This document shows, one piece after another, positions 52,701 to 61,724 of a stretch of 64,000 nt of DNA. Source of the DNA: Oscillospiraceae bacterium. GTDB lineage: Bacteria > Bacillota > Clostridia > Oscillospirales > Ruminococcaceae. The notes under the pieces are model-generated. The model made no database searches and was not told the origin of the DNA. It worked only from the letters and a program-made list of their open reading frames with translations. The translations under genes were made by a program, and so were the position numbers. The number at the start of each line of letters is the position of its first letter. Position 1 is the first letter of the stretch. The DNA is taken from NCBI GenBank assembly GCA_009783205.1, contig WRHO01000003.1:30712-94711 (forward strand). Reading direction: 5' to 3'.

Positions 52701-52928
52701 AAATAATGTTGTGAGCGTGATAAGAGCGACCCCGGGAACCCCGAGCGTCAACGCCGTGAAAACGGTATATATATTTACCGTCGCCGACACAACGGGGGCA
52801 ATAAGCGCGAGGGAAATCACACCCGCGAGCATATTGACTACGGAAACGCGAATCGGCTTTTTATGAAGCGAGTGTACCTTTATAAATATAAAGAACAATA
52901 TGACGATTACAACGATTAAGAGCCACAC
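52695..52928 (-). CDS. bofA: BofA-family pro-sigma-K processing inhibitor
   Basis: The 77-residue product has two membrane helices and the BofA ending: VVNMLAGVISLALIAPVVSA near 30-50, then a segment with TVFTALTLGVPGVALI, then LTTLF. In Bacillus BofA holds the SpoIVFB protease inactive in the forespore envelope. The yaaL-like gene upstream is the usual neighbour, though recR is not present. With spoIIR it supports a sporulation programme. Confidence 0.8.
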   Translation of the reverse strand: MWLLIVVIVILFFIFIKVHSLHKKPIRVSVVNMLAGVISLALIAPVVSATVNIYTVFTALTLGVPGVALITLTTLFL

Positions 52929-53143
52929 TTTTCGAGGCTTTTCCTTTCGACATAATCCATGTGCAACGACTCTGCCTTTGCTTTTTTTATGAGGTAAGTA
53001 TACCGCGAGTACAACGATTTTTGTTCATAAATAATCGCGTCTATAAGGTCGTCGTCATCTGCGAGGTCGAAAAGAAGCTCTTGATTCTGCATACGCTGAC
53101 TTAATTGATTAAGCTCGTCCTGTATTACGTTTTTGTTTAACAT
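52916..53143 (-). CDS. yaaL: YaaL-like DUF2508 protein
   Basis: The 75-residue product is helical and acidic, with LLFDLADDDDLIDAIIYEQK and a Lys-rich end, fitting DUF2508, the YaaL family encoded between recR and bofA in Bacillus. Its end overlaps bofA by 13 bp. ATG 53143 is taken because the GTG at 53152 is part of its GAGGTG ribosome site. Function unknown. Confidence 0.75.
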   Translation of the reverse strand: MLNKNVIQDELNQLSQRMQNQELLFDLADDDDLIDAIIYEQKSLYSRYTYLIKKAKAESLHMDYVERKSLEKCGS

Positions 53144-53190
53144 TATTATCACCTCGGTTAATTATATGTCGTATGTTTTTTAAAAAGAAC

Positions 53191-53219
53191 TTGAATTATT
53201 ATATAAAATCTGTTATAAT
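53191..53219 (+). promoter_or_regulatory. promoter of metA
   Basis: TTGAAT (53191-53196), a 17-nt spacer and a perfect TATAAT (53214-53219). The 33-nt leader carries no SAM-type riboswitch or T-box. Confidence 0.7.
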
Positions 53220-53258
53220 TATATTTAACAGGCTCTATAGGAAAGGATTACTTAATAA

Positions 53259-54191
53259 ATGCCCATTAATATTTCAAGCAAGCTCCCCGCATATAAAACG
53301 CTTCAGGACGAGAATATATATGTGTTGTCGGAGGAGGACGCGGCGAAACAGGATATACGCCCTCTGCAAATTGCAATCGTTAATCTAATGCCGACAAAAA
53401 TCGAAACCGAAACACAGCTAATGCGGCTTTTGTCTAATACGCCGATTCAAGTTGATATAACTCTTATAAAAACAGCCACCCATATTTCCGCGAACACATC
53501 TTCGGAACATATGGAGGCTTTTTATACAACCTTTGACCGGGTTAAAGACCGCAAATTTGACGCCTTGGTAATTACCGGCGCGCCGGTTGAAAAGCTCGCT
53601 TTTGAAGAGGTCAATTACTGGAACGAGCTATGCGCTATAATGGAATGGTCAAAAACAAATTCGTTTTCAACCATGCACATTTGTTGGGGGGCGCAGGCGG
53701 GGTTGTACTATCATCACGGTATAGGAAAACGCGAGCTTCCAAAAAAGCTTTCGGGGATTTACCCGCATAAGGTTCACCCGACCGAACGGAATCACCCGCT
53801 TTTAAAGGGATTTGACGAGGTGTTTAATGTACCGCAATCGCGTTATACCGAGGTCAACGCAGATGAGGTCGATGCCAATTCAAATTTGAGGGTTTTGGTT
53901 AATTCGCCGCTTTCGGGGGCGCATATAATTGCCGATAAAACCGGGAGACAGTTTTTTGTAACGGGACACGGTGAATATGACCACGATACGCTTAAAAATG
54001 AATATGTCCGCGACGTCGAGAAAGGTCTCGCACCGGAAATTCCATATAATTATTTCCCCGGTGACAACCCCGAAAACGAACCGTTGTACACATGGAGAGG
54101 ACACGCAAGCTTGATGTATTCAAACTGGCTCAATTTTTGCGTGTATCAGGAAACGCCGTTTAACCCGACCGATATTCAACCTATTTCTTAG
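53259..54191 (+). CDS. metA: homoserine O-acetyltransferase, MetA family
   Basis: First committed step of methionine synthesis. The 310-residue product has the MetA triad: Cys142 in HICWGAQAGLYYHHGIGK, then His237 and Glu239 in TGHGEYD. Residue 111 is Glu (GAPVEKLAFEEVNYW); in this family Glu here marks acetyl-CoA users, whereas E. coli has Gly and uses succinyl-CoA. The length is normal. The gene has its own promoter and is separate from other methionine genes, although mtnA at 22.4 kb also serves methionine recovery. Confidence 0.93.
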   Translation: MPINISSKLPAYKTLQDENIYVLSEEDAAKQDIRPLQIAIVNLMPTKIETETQLMRLLSNTPIQVDITLIKTATHISANTSSEHMEAFYTTFDRVKDRKFDALVITGAPVEKLAFEEVNYWNELCAIMEWSKTNSFSTMHICWGAQAGLYYHHGIGKRELPKKLSGIYPHKVHPTERNHPLLKGFDEVFNVPQSRYTEVNADEVDANSNLRVLVNSPLSGAHIIADKTGRQFFVTGHGEYDHDTLKNEYVRDVEKGLAPEIPYNYFPGDNPENEPLYTWRGHASLMYSNWLNFCVYQETPFNPTDIQPIS

Positions 54192-54207
54192 GCAGTGTCA
54201 AAACCGA

Positions 54208-54615
54208 CTAAGGCAATATCCTCATAACAACCCGCTCCTCATTAAACATACGGCGACGTGCGAAATCATCTGCATAAATACCGACAAATGATAAAAATAC
54301 CCACATTGTCGAGGCGTGAAGGCAGATTTGCCCCATAAAATTGAGCGGCTCGTCGCCGTAATCCCATACATTCAACCGTAGCCATACATTGACTATGAGT
54401 CCGCTTGTAAGCTCGAGGGTCGTAATCATGACCGCAGAGAGCAACATTCGTACCGTAACGGGGATATCCCGCTTTGAATAACCGAACGCGCCGATTAATA
54501 AAAAACATATTCCCCCGACTATAAACATAGAAATATGTGTGAACCCGCGGTGCAGTATTTCAACCGCGCCGTAGATAAACCCCCCGGCGGTAAAAAGTAA
54601 CAGAATTTTAATCAT
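54208..54615 (-). CDS. CmpB-like putative ABC transporter membrane protein (PF06541 type)
   Basis: The 135-residue product has four membrane helices and the family pattern FIYGAVEILHRGFTH near 13, TTLELTSGLIVNVWLRLNVW near 65 and YGDEPLNFMGQICLHASTMW near 87. This group is annotated as a putative ABC permease, but transport has not been shown. It converges with metA after 16 bp. Confidence 0.7.
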   Translation of the reverse strand: MIKILLLFTAGGFIYGAVEILHRGFTHISMFIVGGICFLLIGAFGYSKRDIPVTVRMLLSAVMITTLELTSGLIVNVWLRLNVWDYGDEPLNFMGQICLHASTMWVFLSFVGIYADDFARRRMFNEERVVMRILP

Positions 54616-54664
54616 AGTAATATTTTAAACGCTTGTCTTCATAAAATGTACAAGAGGTGGTTAT

Positions 54665-55840
54665 ATGAAGAAAGTGTTATTTTTATTGGTAAGTATTATA
54701 TTATTGAACAATGTCGCTGTATCTGTTTTCGCGGAAGAAACGGAAAACGAACAAAAAAGAGAAGATGAAATCGAATCCGCGTCATACATTCTTACGGAAG
54801 CGTCAACCGGAACGGTATTGTCCGAATTTAACGCAGACGAACGACTTGCGCCCGCGTCGCTGACCAAAATAATGGTTTTACTTTTAGCGGCAGAGGAGAT
54901 TATCGCGGGGCGGTTGTCTTTAACAGATACCGTTTCGGTAAGCTCGCGCGCGAGCGGAGCGGACGGGTCGGTTATATGGCTTGAGACGGGGGAAATCATG
55001 AGCGTCGACGATTTGCTTAAAGCGGTGATTATCGCTTCGGCAAACGATGCGGCGGTAGCCTTAGCGGAGCATATAGGGGGGACGGAGGACGCATTTGTTA
55101 AGCTGATGAACCAAAAGGCGTATGTTCTCGGAATGAACAATACGAATTTTAACAACGCGGCGGGCTATGACCACCCCGACCATTACACCACCGCAAGGGA
55201 CGCGGCAACAATGTCGAGGGCGTTAATGCGCGACGAAAACTATATTCTTTTTTCCGACAATATGCTTACGCGTTTAAGTTCGGTGAGAACGGGTACCGAA
55301 AAAGAAGCACAGCTTCTTAATACAAATAAATTAATCACCTCTTATAACGGAATTGAGGGGATTAAAACGGGAACAACCGATAATGCGGGCTTTTGTCTTT
55401 CGGCGGCGGCGAGTCGCAACGAAATGCGGTTAATAAGCGTCGTCATGGGCTGTAAAGACAACGACGGAAGATTTGAGCTTTCAAAGAAGCTTCTCGATTA
55501 CGGCTTTGACAATTATGAGCTTTACGGCGATTTCGGAAACGAGCTTGAGCCTTTTGAAAGTCTTTCCGTAAAAGGCGGTTTCGAGAATGAAATGAGAATA
55601 ACCCGAACACAATCGGAATCGGGCATAGTCATTCCGAAGGGACGGGCTAAAGATATAGAGTATACGGTCTATCTCCCAAAGAGCGTTTCCGCGCCGGTCT
55701 CGCGCAATCAACCGGTCGGGACAATTACCGCAAAATTAGACGGAAAAATCGTATATGAGGGATATATCGCGGCATATGAAACGGTAAACAAACTGACCGT
55801 TTTAAAAATATTCACTTTTTTGGTCAGAAGATTTTTTTGA
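54665..55840 (+). CDS. D-alanyl-D-alanine carboxypeptidase (DacF-like, S11)
   Basis: The 391-residue product has a signal peptide (VLFLLVSIILLNNVAVSVFA) and the S11 triad: Ser in APASLTKIM near 57, SAND near 118 and KTG in GIKTGTTDNAGFCL near 237. A C-terminal beta domain and an amphipathic tail follow. It trims peptidoglycan stem peptides. In sporulating Clostridia DacF/DacB types shape the spore cortex, but a vegetative role fits as well. Ribosome site AGAGGTGG. Confidence 0.9.
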   Translation: MKKVLFLLVSIILLNNVAVSVFAEETENEQKREDEIESASYILTEASTGTVLSEFNADERLAPASLTKIMVLLLAAEEIIAGRLSLTDTVSVSSRASGADGSVIWLETGEIMSVDDLLKAVIIASANDAAVALAEHIGGTEDAFVKLMNQKAYVLGMNNTNFNNAAGYDHPDHYTTARDAATMSRALMRDENYILFSDNMLTRLSSVRTGTEKEAQLLNTNKLITSYNGIEGIKTGTTDNAGFCLSAAASRNEMRLISVVMGCKDNDGRFELSKKLLDYGFDNYELYGDFGNELEPFESLSVKGGFENEMRITRTQSESGIVIPKGRAKDIEYTVYLPKSVSAPVSRNQPVGTITAKLDGKIVYEGYIAAYETVNKLTVLKIFTFLVRRFF

Positions 55841-55855
55841 TATTCCCTATAGATA

Positions 55856-58800
55856 TCACCAGTCCTTGCCGTCGGTTAACCCCACAAGATATTGCAAAAT
55901 TTCAATTCCACAGAATATGGTCGGCTCGCCCGACTCTTTCCCCTGCGGACTTAACAAAGAGACATATTTCGCGTTACCGCATTTGCTTATTTGACAATCG
56001 GGTATTTTCACAATATACAAAAGAATCTCAATAAAGTCGAAAATTTGCGGTTCGTTATTGCCGAGGATTCGCCCTTTAACTTTTGAGTACCCCTCTACAG
56101 AAATTTTATCGCACAAGCGGCAGCTTTCACACGGTTCAAGGGAAAGCGGCGGTTTCGCGGGAATTTCTTCGGGAGTTGTTTCGCCCGTTGTTTCGAGAGT
56201 TTCTTCGGAATTTGTTTCGCCCGTTGTATCGCCCGTTGTTTCGAAAGTTGTTTCGTCGGTTGTTAAGGTGGTGGTTAACGGAATTTCTTGTGTGGTAGTA
56301 GTTGCTTTGGAGTCGGTAGTCGGCGTACATATACATTTGTGTAAAAGTCTTCCGCAAACATCACAATTTCCCTCTGTAGAAGGCTCATCGCATATACATC
56401 TTTCTAAAAGCCTTCCGCAATATTTACAGTTTGCAGATGTTGTTGTCACTGTTGCCTCGGTTGTCGTTGTAACAGGCGCAGTTGTCGTTGTTACCGGCGC
56501 AGTCGTGGTTGTAACCGGCACAGTCGTAGTTGTAACAGACTCGGTCGTAGTTGTAACAGGCGTAGTCGTAGTTGTAACAGGCTCGGTCGTGGTTGTAACC
56601 GGCGCAGTCGTGGTTGTAACAGGCGCAGTTGTGGTTGTCTCAGGCGCAGTCGTGGTTGTCACCGGCGCAGTCGTAGTTGTGATAAGCGCAGTTGTAGTTG
56701 TAACAAGTGCGGTCGTGGTTGTCACCGGCTCGGTTGTAGTTGTCACAGGCTCGGTTGTGGTTATAACCGGCGCAGTCGTGGTTGTAACAGGCTCGGTTGT
56801 GGTTATAACCGGCGCAGTCGTCGTTGTCACAGGCGCAGTTGTAGTTGTAACAGGCTCGGTTGTGGTTGTAACAGGCGCAGTTGTAGTTGTAACAAGCGCA
56901 GTCGTGGTTGTTACCGGCTCGGTTGTAGTTGTAACCGGTGCAGTCGTGGTTGTTACCGGCGTAGTCGTAGTTGTCACAGGCGCAGTCGTGGTTGTAACCG
57001 GCGCAGTCGTGGTTGTAACCGGCGCAGTCGTGGTTGTAACAGGCTCGGTTGTGGTTGTAACAAGCTCGGTTGTGGTTGTAACCGGCTCGGTTGTGGTTGT
57101 GACAGGCGCAGTCGTAGTTGTAACCGGCTCGGTTGTGGTTGTGACAAGCGCGGTCGTAGTTGTAACCGGCTCGGTTGTGGCTGTAACAAGCGCGGTCGTA
57201 GTTGTAACCGGCTCGGTTGTGGTTGTGACAGACTCGGTTGTGGTTGTAACAAGCTCGGTTGTGGTTGTAACCGGCTCGGTTGTTGTTGTGACAAGCTCGG
57301 TTGTAGTTGTGACAGGCTCGGTTGTGGTTGTGACAGGCGTAGTAGTGGTTGTAACCGGCTCGGTTGTGGTTGTAACCGGCTCGGTTGTAGTTGTGACAGG
57401 CGTAGTAGTGGTTGTGACAGGCGGCGTGGGTGAAATATAAACCTTGACATTTTTGTTGGTCGGGGCGGTAATTGTATAACCGCTCGGGTTGGATATATTG
57501 ATAGTGATATTCCCGTTATTGGGAACGGTTATATTGCTTATTCCGAGTTTGAAATTGCGGAATGAGCCGTCCGTGGGCGTGAGGGTTCCTTTGGTTGCTC
57601 CGGTAACGGTTATATTGCTCGCCGAAAGCGTAGGCACCGCGCCGTCAAACGTGAGAAAAACTTCGTCAGAGCTCGTTGTGTTGCTTATCCCATTCGCAAA
57701 TGCCTCTGTCCAGGATATTGAGGTTTTTCTGTGTATTGCTATTGTTTTTGAACTCGGCGTTATATTTTTACCGGGAGGGTTTGTTATATTTACGGTTAAA
57801 TTCTCGCCCTCGCCTACCGTTATACCCGATATATAAATCTGATAGATAAAACTGCCCCAAGCAGGCTCATACCCATAATTACGTATACGGTCAACAGTCG
57901 CGCCGTTTACCTTTATATAAGGGTTTGCATAATCCGATTGATTCGACGGGCAAAAAAGCGGGTCTTTATCGAATTCGGCCCAAATAAGAGTTGTGTCATC
58001 TGTATAGGCGGTTCCGCCGTTGGCATTTAACCGCAAATTGCTAAACGTGAAGTTGGTGACGCTCCCCGTCCATTGTTTATGAACGGTTACCGTTTTTATT
58101 TCCGGCAAAAGCTTTCCGGCTTGTTTTATAACAACAATAATATCGTCGCCTTCATTAAAGCTTCCGGATATACCGAGCTGATACGCGCTTCCCGACCCGC
58201 TGAGCGCGCCCTTAGTTGCCCCCCAAACCGTTATATCTGCGGCGGAAAGCGATATACTCCGACTAAAATTCATTGTGAGAGAGGTTGTGGTTGAGGTATT
58301 AGCGGCACCGTTTGCGGTCAGCGATACCCAATTAGCGGGAGCCGTAACCGCGACCGGCGATGTAATTGCTTTCATTTCGACCGATTGCGAGCTTGACGAT
58401 ATTTCCTGCGTCGCGCCGCTCGGCCCTATATATGACAACCCGCTCGTCGCGATTCCGCTCTTTATAACGCCGGACGGAACGCCGCTTTGAAAAAGAGAGG
58501 TTACGGCGAACTTTCCCCCCGCCGTTATTGTCGGGCGCGACGGTATATCAATTGTATAATACCCTACATAATCGGCGTCAAACCTCGCTACGGGTTGATT
58601 TGCCGCTATGGTTGATGCAACCTGTGTATTAGATGTATAATTGTTTGTTAAGTAAATCGGTATATTATACTGTGGTGCGGAGTTGACATAAACCCGTACC
58701 TGTTCAAGCTTTTCGTCGGTTGAGCCGACAGTGTATACATTCGTTCCGTACAGCGGTGACCCCGCCCCCCACATTGAGCGTAAATTAAAGTTATAATGGT

Positions 58801-59863
58801 CATAAATCTTTTTATTATAGTCATCGGGCGACATTTTTTCTACCGGGTCGAAAACATAACTGCCGCCATCCGAGCCGGCATATTTATCGTTATAAGAAAT
58901 CCAAAAATATCCGCTTTTTCCCCAGCCCGTCCCCCAACTGTTCTTTACGAGCCACGCACCGTCATTCGGCGGTTTTGTATTGAAATTTTCTTTAGGGTAA
59001 GCGTCGTCCCACCCGACAATAAGAACGAGGTGATTTATCGGCTCACTTGCCGCAGGGGGGAGGTAATACGCGGCGTTTGTTTTGTTAAAATAAGCTTCCC
59101 AATCCCCGCTGTCTCCGTACATATTTGTTGTAACCGCGCCGTACTGTACCACCGCCGATTTTATTTCGTCAACAGACGCTTTATCGGTATTGATAAGATA
59201 CGCGCCGGGAACGGTATAAGAACGCCTTTCTGCGGCGGTCTGTGCAAGTGGTCGGTTAGCAAGCGGAACGCTTAAGCTTATATCGTCGTCGCTTTGCTCG
59301 ACAAACCCGTTGAACGCGTCGCGCATTGCGTAGTGCATAATGTAATAGGCGTTCCCGCCGTGATTCGCCGTAGTGCGGGTTGTCGCGCCATAAACGCTGT
59401 TCCCGTTTGCCGTGCTTAATGCGTGCGCCGCATTTACCTCCGAAAGGTCGACAACCCCTCCGCCGGCTTTAATTGTAGAAGCCTCAATAGCACCCATGCT
59501 CGCGAAAGCCCAGCACAACCCCGTTCTCTCCTGATTCTTCACGGGCGTTTGAACCTGATTAATGCAATAAAGCGTATATCCTATATTTTCATAAGTAATT
59601 CCCGCCGGATATTGCTCGGGATATGAGGAAAACGGCGAAAACGACGTCATACGTAACGGTTGCGGCGGATATGTCACGTCGGGGGGGATATACCCCGTCC
59701 CGTATACGGTTCCCGGTGGGTCGGGCGGCAGAATCCATTCGTCGTAATTCTCCGCGGCGTTTGCGCCGACGTTCGTTACGGGAAGGCACATAATTAAGAG
59801 CGCGAATATGAGACAGTATTGCGAAATTAACCTAACGCCCGTTCTTTTAGATGTATTTTTCAT
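55856..59863 (-). CDS. giant secreted papain-like (C1) protease with Thr-rich repeats and dockerin-like end
   Basis: The 1335-residue product has a signal peptide (about 10-35) and a C1A domain with Cys117 (ERTGLCWAFASMGAIEAS), His278 (NHLVLIVGWDD) and Asn308 (LVKNSWGTGWGKSGYFW). A linker domain to about 500 follows, then three beta-rich modules (about 500-810), about 46 seven-residue units PVTTTTE/A (about 812-1138), two CxxCGx5CxC motifs near 1144-1178, another Thr-rich stretch and a C-terminal pair of dockerin-like segments (GRILGNNEPQIFDFIEILL). ATG 59863 follows GGAGGGGG. It is probably a surface-attached peptidase. Confidence 0.85.
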   Translation of the reverse strand: MKNTSKRTGVRLISQYCLIFALLIMCLPVTNVGANAAENYDEWILPPDPPGTVYGTGYIPPDVTYPPQPLRMTSFSPFSSYPEQYPAGITYENIGYTLYCINQVQTPVKNQERTGLCWAFASMGAIEASTIKAGGGVVDLSEVNAAHALSTANGNSVYGATTRTTANHGGNAYYIMHYAMRDAFNGFVEQSDDDISLSVPLANRPLAQTAAERRSYTVPGAYLINTDKASVDEIKSAVVQYGAVTTNMYGDSGDWEAYFNKTNAAYYLPPAASEPINHLVLIVGWDDAYPKENFNTKPPNDGAWLVKNSWGTGWGKSGYFWISYNDKYAGSDGGSYVFDPVEKMSPDDYNKKIYDHYNFNLRSMWGAGSPLYGTNVYTVGSTDEKLEQVRVYVNSAPQYNIPIYLTNNYTSNTQVASTIAANQPVARFDADYVGYYTIDIPSRPTITAGGKFAVTSLFQSGVPSGVIKSGIATSGLSYIGPSGATQEISSSSQSVEMKAITSPVAVTAPANWVSLTANGAANTSTTTSLTMNFSRSISLSAADITVWGATKGALSGSGSAYQLGISGSFNEGDDIIVVIKQAGKLLPEIKTVTVHKQWTGSVTNFTFSNLRLNANGGTAYTDDTTLIWAEFDKDPLFCPSNQSDYANPYIKVNGATVDRIRNYGYEPAWGSFIYQIYISGITVGEGENLTVNITNPPGKNITPSSKTIAIHRKTSISWTEAFANGISNTTSSDEVFLTFDGAVPTLSASNITVTGATKGTLTPTDGSFRNFKLGISNITVPNNGNITINISNPSGYTITAPTNKNVKVYISPTPPVTTTTTPVTTTTEPVTTTTEPVTTTTTPVTTTTEPVTTTTELVTTTTEPVTTTTELVTTTTESVTTTTEPVTTTTALVTATTEPVTTTTALVTTTTEPVTTTTAPVTTTTEPVTTTTELVTTTTEPVTTTTAPVTTTTAPVTTTTAPVTTTTTPVTTTTAPVTTTTEPVTTTTALVTTTTAPVTTTTEPVTTTTAPVTTTTAPVITTTEPVTTTTAPVITTTEPVTTTTEPVTTTTALVTTTTALITTTTAPVTTTTAPETTTTAPVTTTTAPVTTTTEPVTTTTTPVTTTTESVTTTTVPVTTTTAPVTTTTAPVTTTTEATVTTTSANCKYCGRLLERCICDEPSTEGNCDVCGRLLHKCICTPTTDSKATTTTQEIPLTTTLTTDETTFETTGDTTGETNSEETLETTGETTPEEIPAKPPLSLEPCESCRLCDKISVEGYSKVKGRILGNNEPQIFDFIEILLYIVKIPDCQISKCGNAKYVSLLSPQGKESGEPTIFCGIEILQYLVGLTDGKDW
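56448..57425 (-). repeat. 21-bp coding repeat array (PVTTTTx units) in the C1 protease gene
   Basis: The array has roughly 46 units of 21 bp encoding PVTTTTE, LVTTTTA and variants. The units differ mainly at wobble bases and at the PV/LV/PE positions. The antisense strand is also free of stops over this stretch because of the periodicity. Slipped-strand changes in length are likely over time. Confidence 0.9.
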
Positions 59864-59971
59864 ATCCCCCTCCATGAATCATTAAAGAATCCTAAAAAAA
59901 TATAATAATCATTTTAACATGAATTTACAAAAAACGCAAGTATTTTAAAAATTTTGATTATATATTATTAT

Positions 59972-60009
59972 ATGCTTTGTGCAAATTAACGATATGTTTT
60001 GTGCAAATT
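59972..60009. promoter_or_regulatory. two direct operator-like sites 22 bp apart
   Basis: ATGYTTTGTGCAAATT occurs at 59972-59987 and 59994-60009. The centres are 22 bp, or two helical turns, apart, and each contains a TTTG-TG-CAAA dyad. They lie in the divergent gap between the C1 protease and the NPKTG protein. A TATAAT at 60039-60044 has no good -35, so an activator bound here is plausible. Confidence 0.45.
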
Positions 60010-60090
60010 TTACAATAGCTTTTATCAAATTTTTATGATATAATATGTAAATAGGTAATTTGTTAAAATTTTTAACGGGAGAAAAAACTC

Positions 60091-61662
60091 ATGCTTAGTA
60101 AAAATACACAGATAAAAATTGAGTACGGTTTGTCGGATTTTGCGGAAAAGCATATCACAATGTTAATTCCGTGTCTTATTTTGTTCGGGGGCGTTCGGTT
60201 GTTCTGTGCGGCGCGGGATATACATAAGCTGTCGCCGAAGCGGGCAATCGCGGGCGTAGTCGCGGTAGCTATGATAATTACCGTTATTTCGATATTGCCC
60301 GCGAGCGTAGCGGGAGATGATATTGAATCTGATATTCCTTCCTTGTGTGAGGATTGCGGTATTTTAGCAGACGAATGTGAGTGCAATTTTGTTGCGTTAC
60401 CTGCATTATGTGAGGACTGCGGTATGCTCATTGACGAATGTGAGTGCAATTCTGTTGCGTCACCCGAATCATGTGAGGATTGCGGTATGCACATTGACGG
60501 GTGCATTTGCGTGACGCCTCCCCCGCGATGCGAGGATTGCGGGCGGTTTGTTGACGAGTGCATTTGTGTGGATTTGCCCATTATTACCACCACCACAAGT
60601 CTTGAAACAACCACCGTGAATACCGAGATTGTAACAACAGCGTTTGTAGCGACAACTACTTTGCCCGCTACTACACTTCCTGCTACTCCCCCTACTACTA
60701 CAACTGCGGCTTATACAACCGTTGAAAAAAGCCCGCCCGCTACCTTGCCGACAACCGCCGCGACTGTATCCGAGCCTGTATCCGAGCCTGTATCCGAGTC
60801 GGACATCGTTACAACGAATGTAAAACCGCCCAAACACGCAGAAAAGCCGCCTACAATCACACCATTCGAAAAAATGCCCAAGGCATCAGAAAAACCTCCG
60901 GTTATAATACCCGCCGAAAAAACACCCAAGGCATCGGAAAAGCCGCCTATAAACAGCGGCGGCACAACTATAATAAACGATTCTGTTTTCGAGGAAGCGT
61001 TGAAAAATGCCAATCCGCGAGTTAAGCTTAACGCGAACACGGGAAGCTTTATTTCGGTCGAAGCCTTAAAAATGATTCGAGAAAGCGGGAAATCAATAGC
61101 GATTGAGCTTATAAACGGTTTGGTCGTTACAATTGATTCTTCTGAAATTACGAACGCGGCTCGGTCAATCAACCTGAATATTGATATTTATGCTACCAAA
61201 AACGGTATTGAAGATTATAATATTCCCGCAAAAAGCATTGTTATATTTCCGTCGACGCATGGTGAATTCGGGTTTAAGATAAGCTTTGTTGTTTCGGCGG
61301 TTCAAATTGCCGAATCCGGCTTGGTGCCGAGTAAAGCGCGATTATATCATATAGACGGCTATAATCGCGTAACAAACAAGGGCAATTTTACAATTAACTC
61401 CGATATATCGGTCACGGTTACGATAAACAGCGCGTCGCATTATGTTCTTTCGGAGGAAATACCCGGCAAAAAGCCGACGGTTTCGGATAATCAATCGCGG
61501 GGCGCGGTCACACCCATTACGCCCGTTATCCCGACGACATCGAAAACGCCGCTTAACAGAAGCTTAGATTTAAACCCGAAAACGGGCGTTACTCTTGGAT
61601 TCACCTCGTTAGTCGTAACGGGCGGTATCCTTCTCGCGAGTAGAAAAAGACGAAAAAAGTAA
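60091..61662 (+). CDS. cell-wall-anchored protein with four CxxCGx5CxC motifs and NPKTG end
   Basis: The 523-residue product has an N-terminal membrane region (two helices, about 25-40 and 52-72) and four copies of the 13-residue motif CxxCGx5CxC at about 86-98, 107-119, 128-140 and 147-159 (CEDCGILADECEC type). Then come a Thr-rich stretch, Pro-rich PKASEKPP repeats, a beta-domain (about 300-460) and a C-terminal sorting signal: LNPKTG, hydrophobic helix, RKRRKK. Four Cys per motif suggest metal binding. The family is unknown to me. It diverges from the C1 protease, whose C-terminus has the same motif. Confidence 0.75.
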   Translation: MLSKNTQIKIEYGLSDFAEKHITMLIPCLILFGGVRLFCAARDIHKLSPKRAIAGVVAVAMIITVISILPASVAGDDIESDIPSLCEDCGILADECECNFVALPALCEDCGMLIDECECNSVASPESCEDCGMHIDGCICVTPPPRCEDCGRFVDECICVDLPIITTTTSLETTTVNTEIVTTAFVATTTLPATTLPATPPTTTTAAYTTVEKSPPATLPTTAATVSEPVSEPVSESDIVTTNVKPPKHAEKPPTITPFEKMPKASEKPPVIIPAEKTPKASEKPPINSGGTTIINDSVFEEALKNANPRVKLNANTGSFISVEALKMIRESGKSIAIELINGLVVTIDSSEITNAARSINLNIDIYATKNGIEDYNIPAKSIVIFPSTHGEFGFKISFVVSAVQIAESGLVPSKARLYHIDGYNRVTNKGNFTINSDISVTVTINSASHYVLSEEIPGKKPTVSDNQSRGAVTPITPVIPTTSKTPLNRSLDLNPKTGVTLGFTSLVVTGGILLASRKRRKK

Positions 61663-61664
61663 AA

Positions 61665-61700
61665 AGGACAAACCCCTTTTTATATCACAAGGGTTGTCCT
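61665..61700 (+). terminator. terminator-like hairpin after the NPKTG protein
   Basis: AGGACAAACCCCTT pairs with AAGGGTTGTCCT across TTTATATCAC with one bulge; GTGTTATCTTT follows. The T run is weak. Confidence 0.45.
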
Positions 61701-61724
61701 GTGTTATCTTTATAAATAACGGGA

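Noticed and set aside
53161..53258. SAM riboswitch in the metA leader
   Set aside because: The leader after the promoter is only about 35 nt and has no aptamer-like stems.
56448..57425. Possible CRISPR-like array
   Set aside because: The units are contiguous 21-bp coding repeats with no spacers, in frame with a secreted protein.
56058..57440. Long plus-strand frame rich in VVVVTG repeats, opposite the C1 protease gene
   Set aside because: It is the antisense of the 21-bp Thr-rich repeat. The stop-free run follows from the period, and it has no start signal or domain.
60469..61172. Minus-strand frames opposite the NPKTG protein
   Set aside because: They are shadows of the Cys/Thr/Pro repeat regions and have no ribosome sites or recognisable domains.
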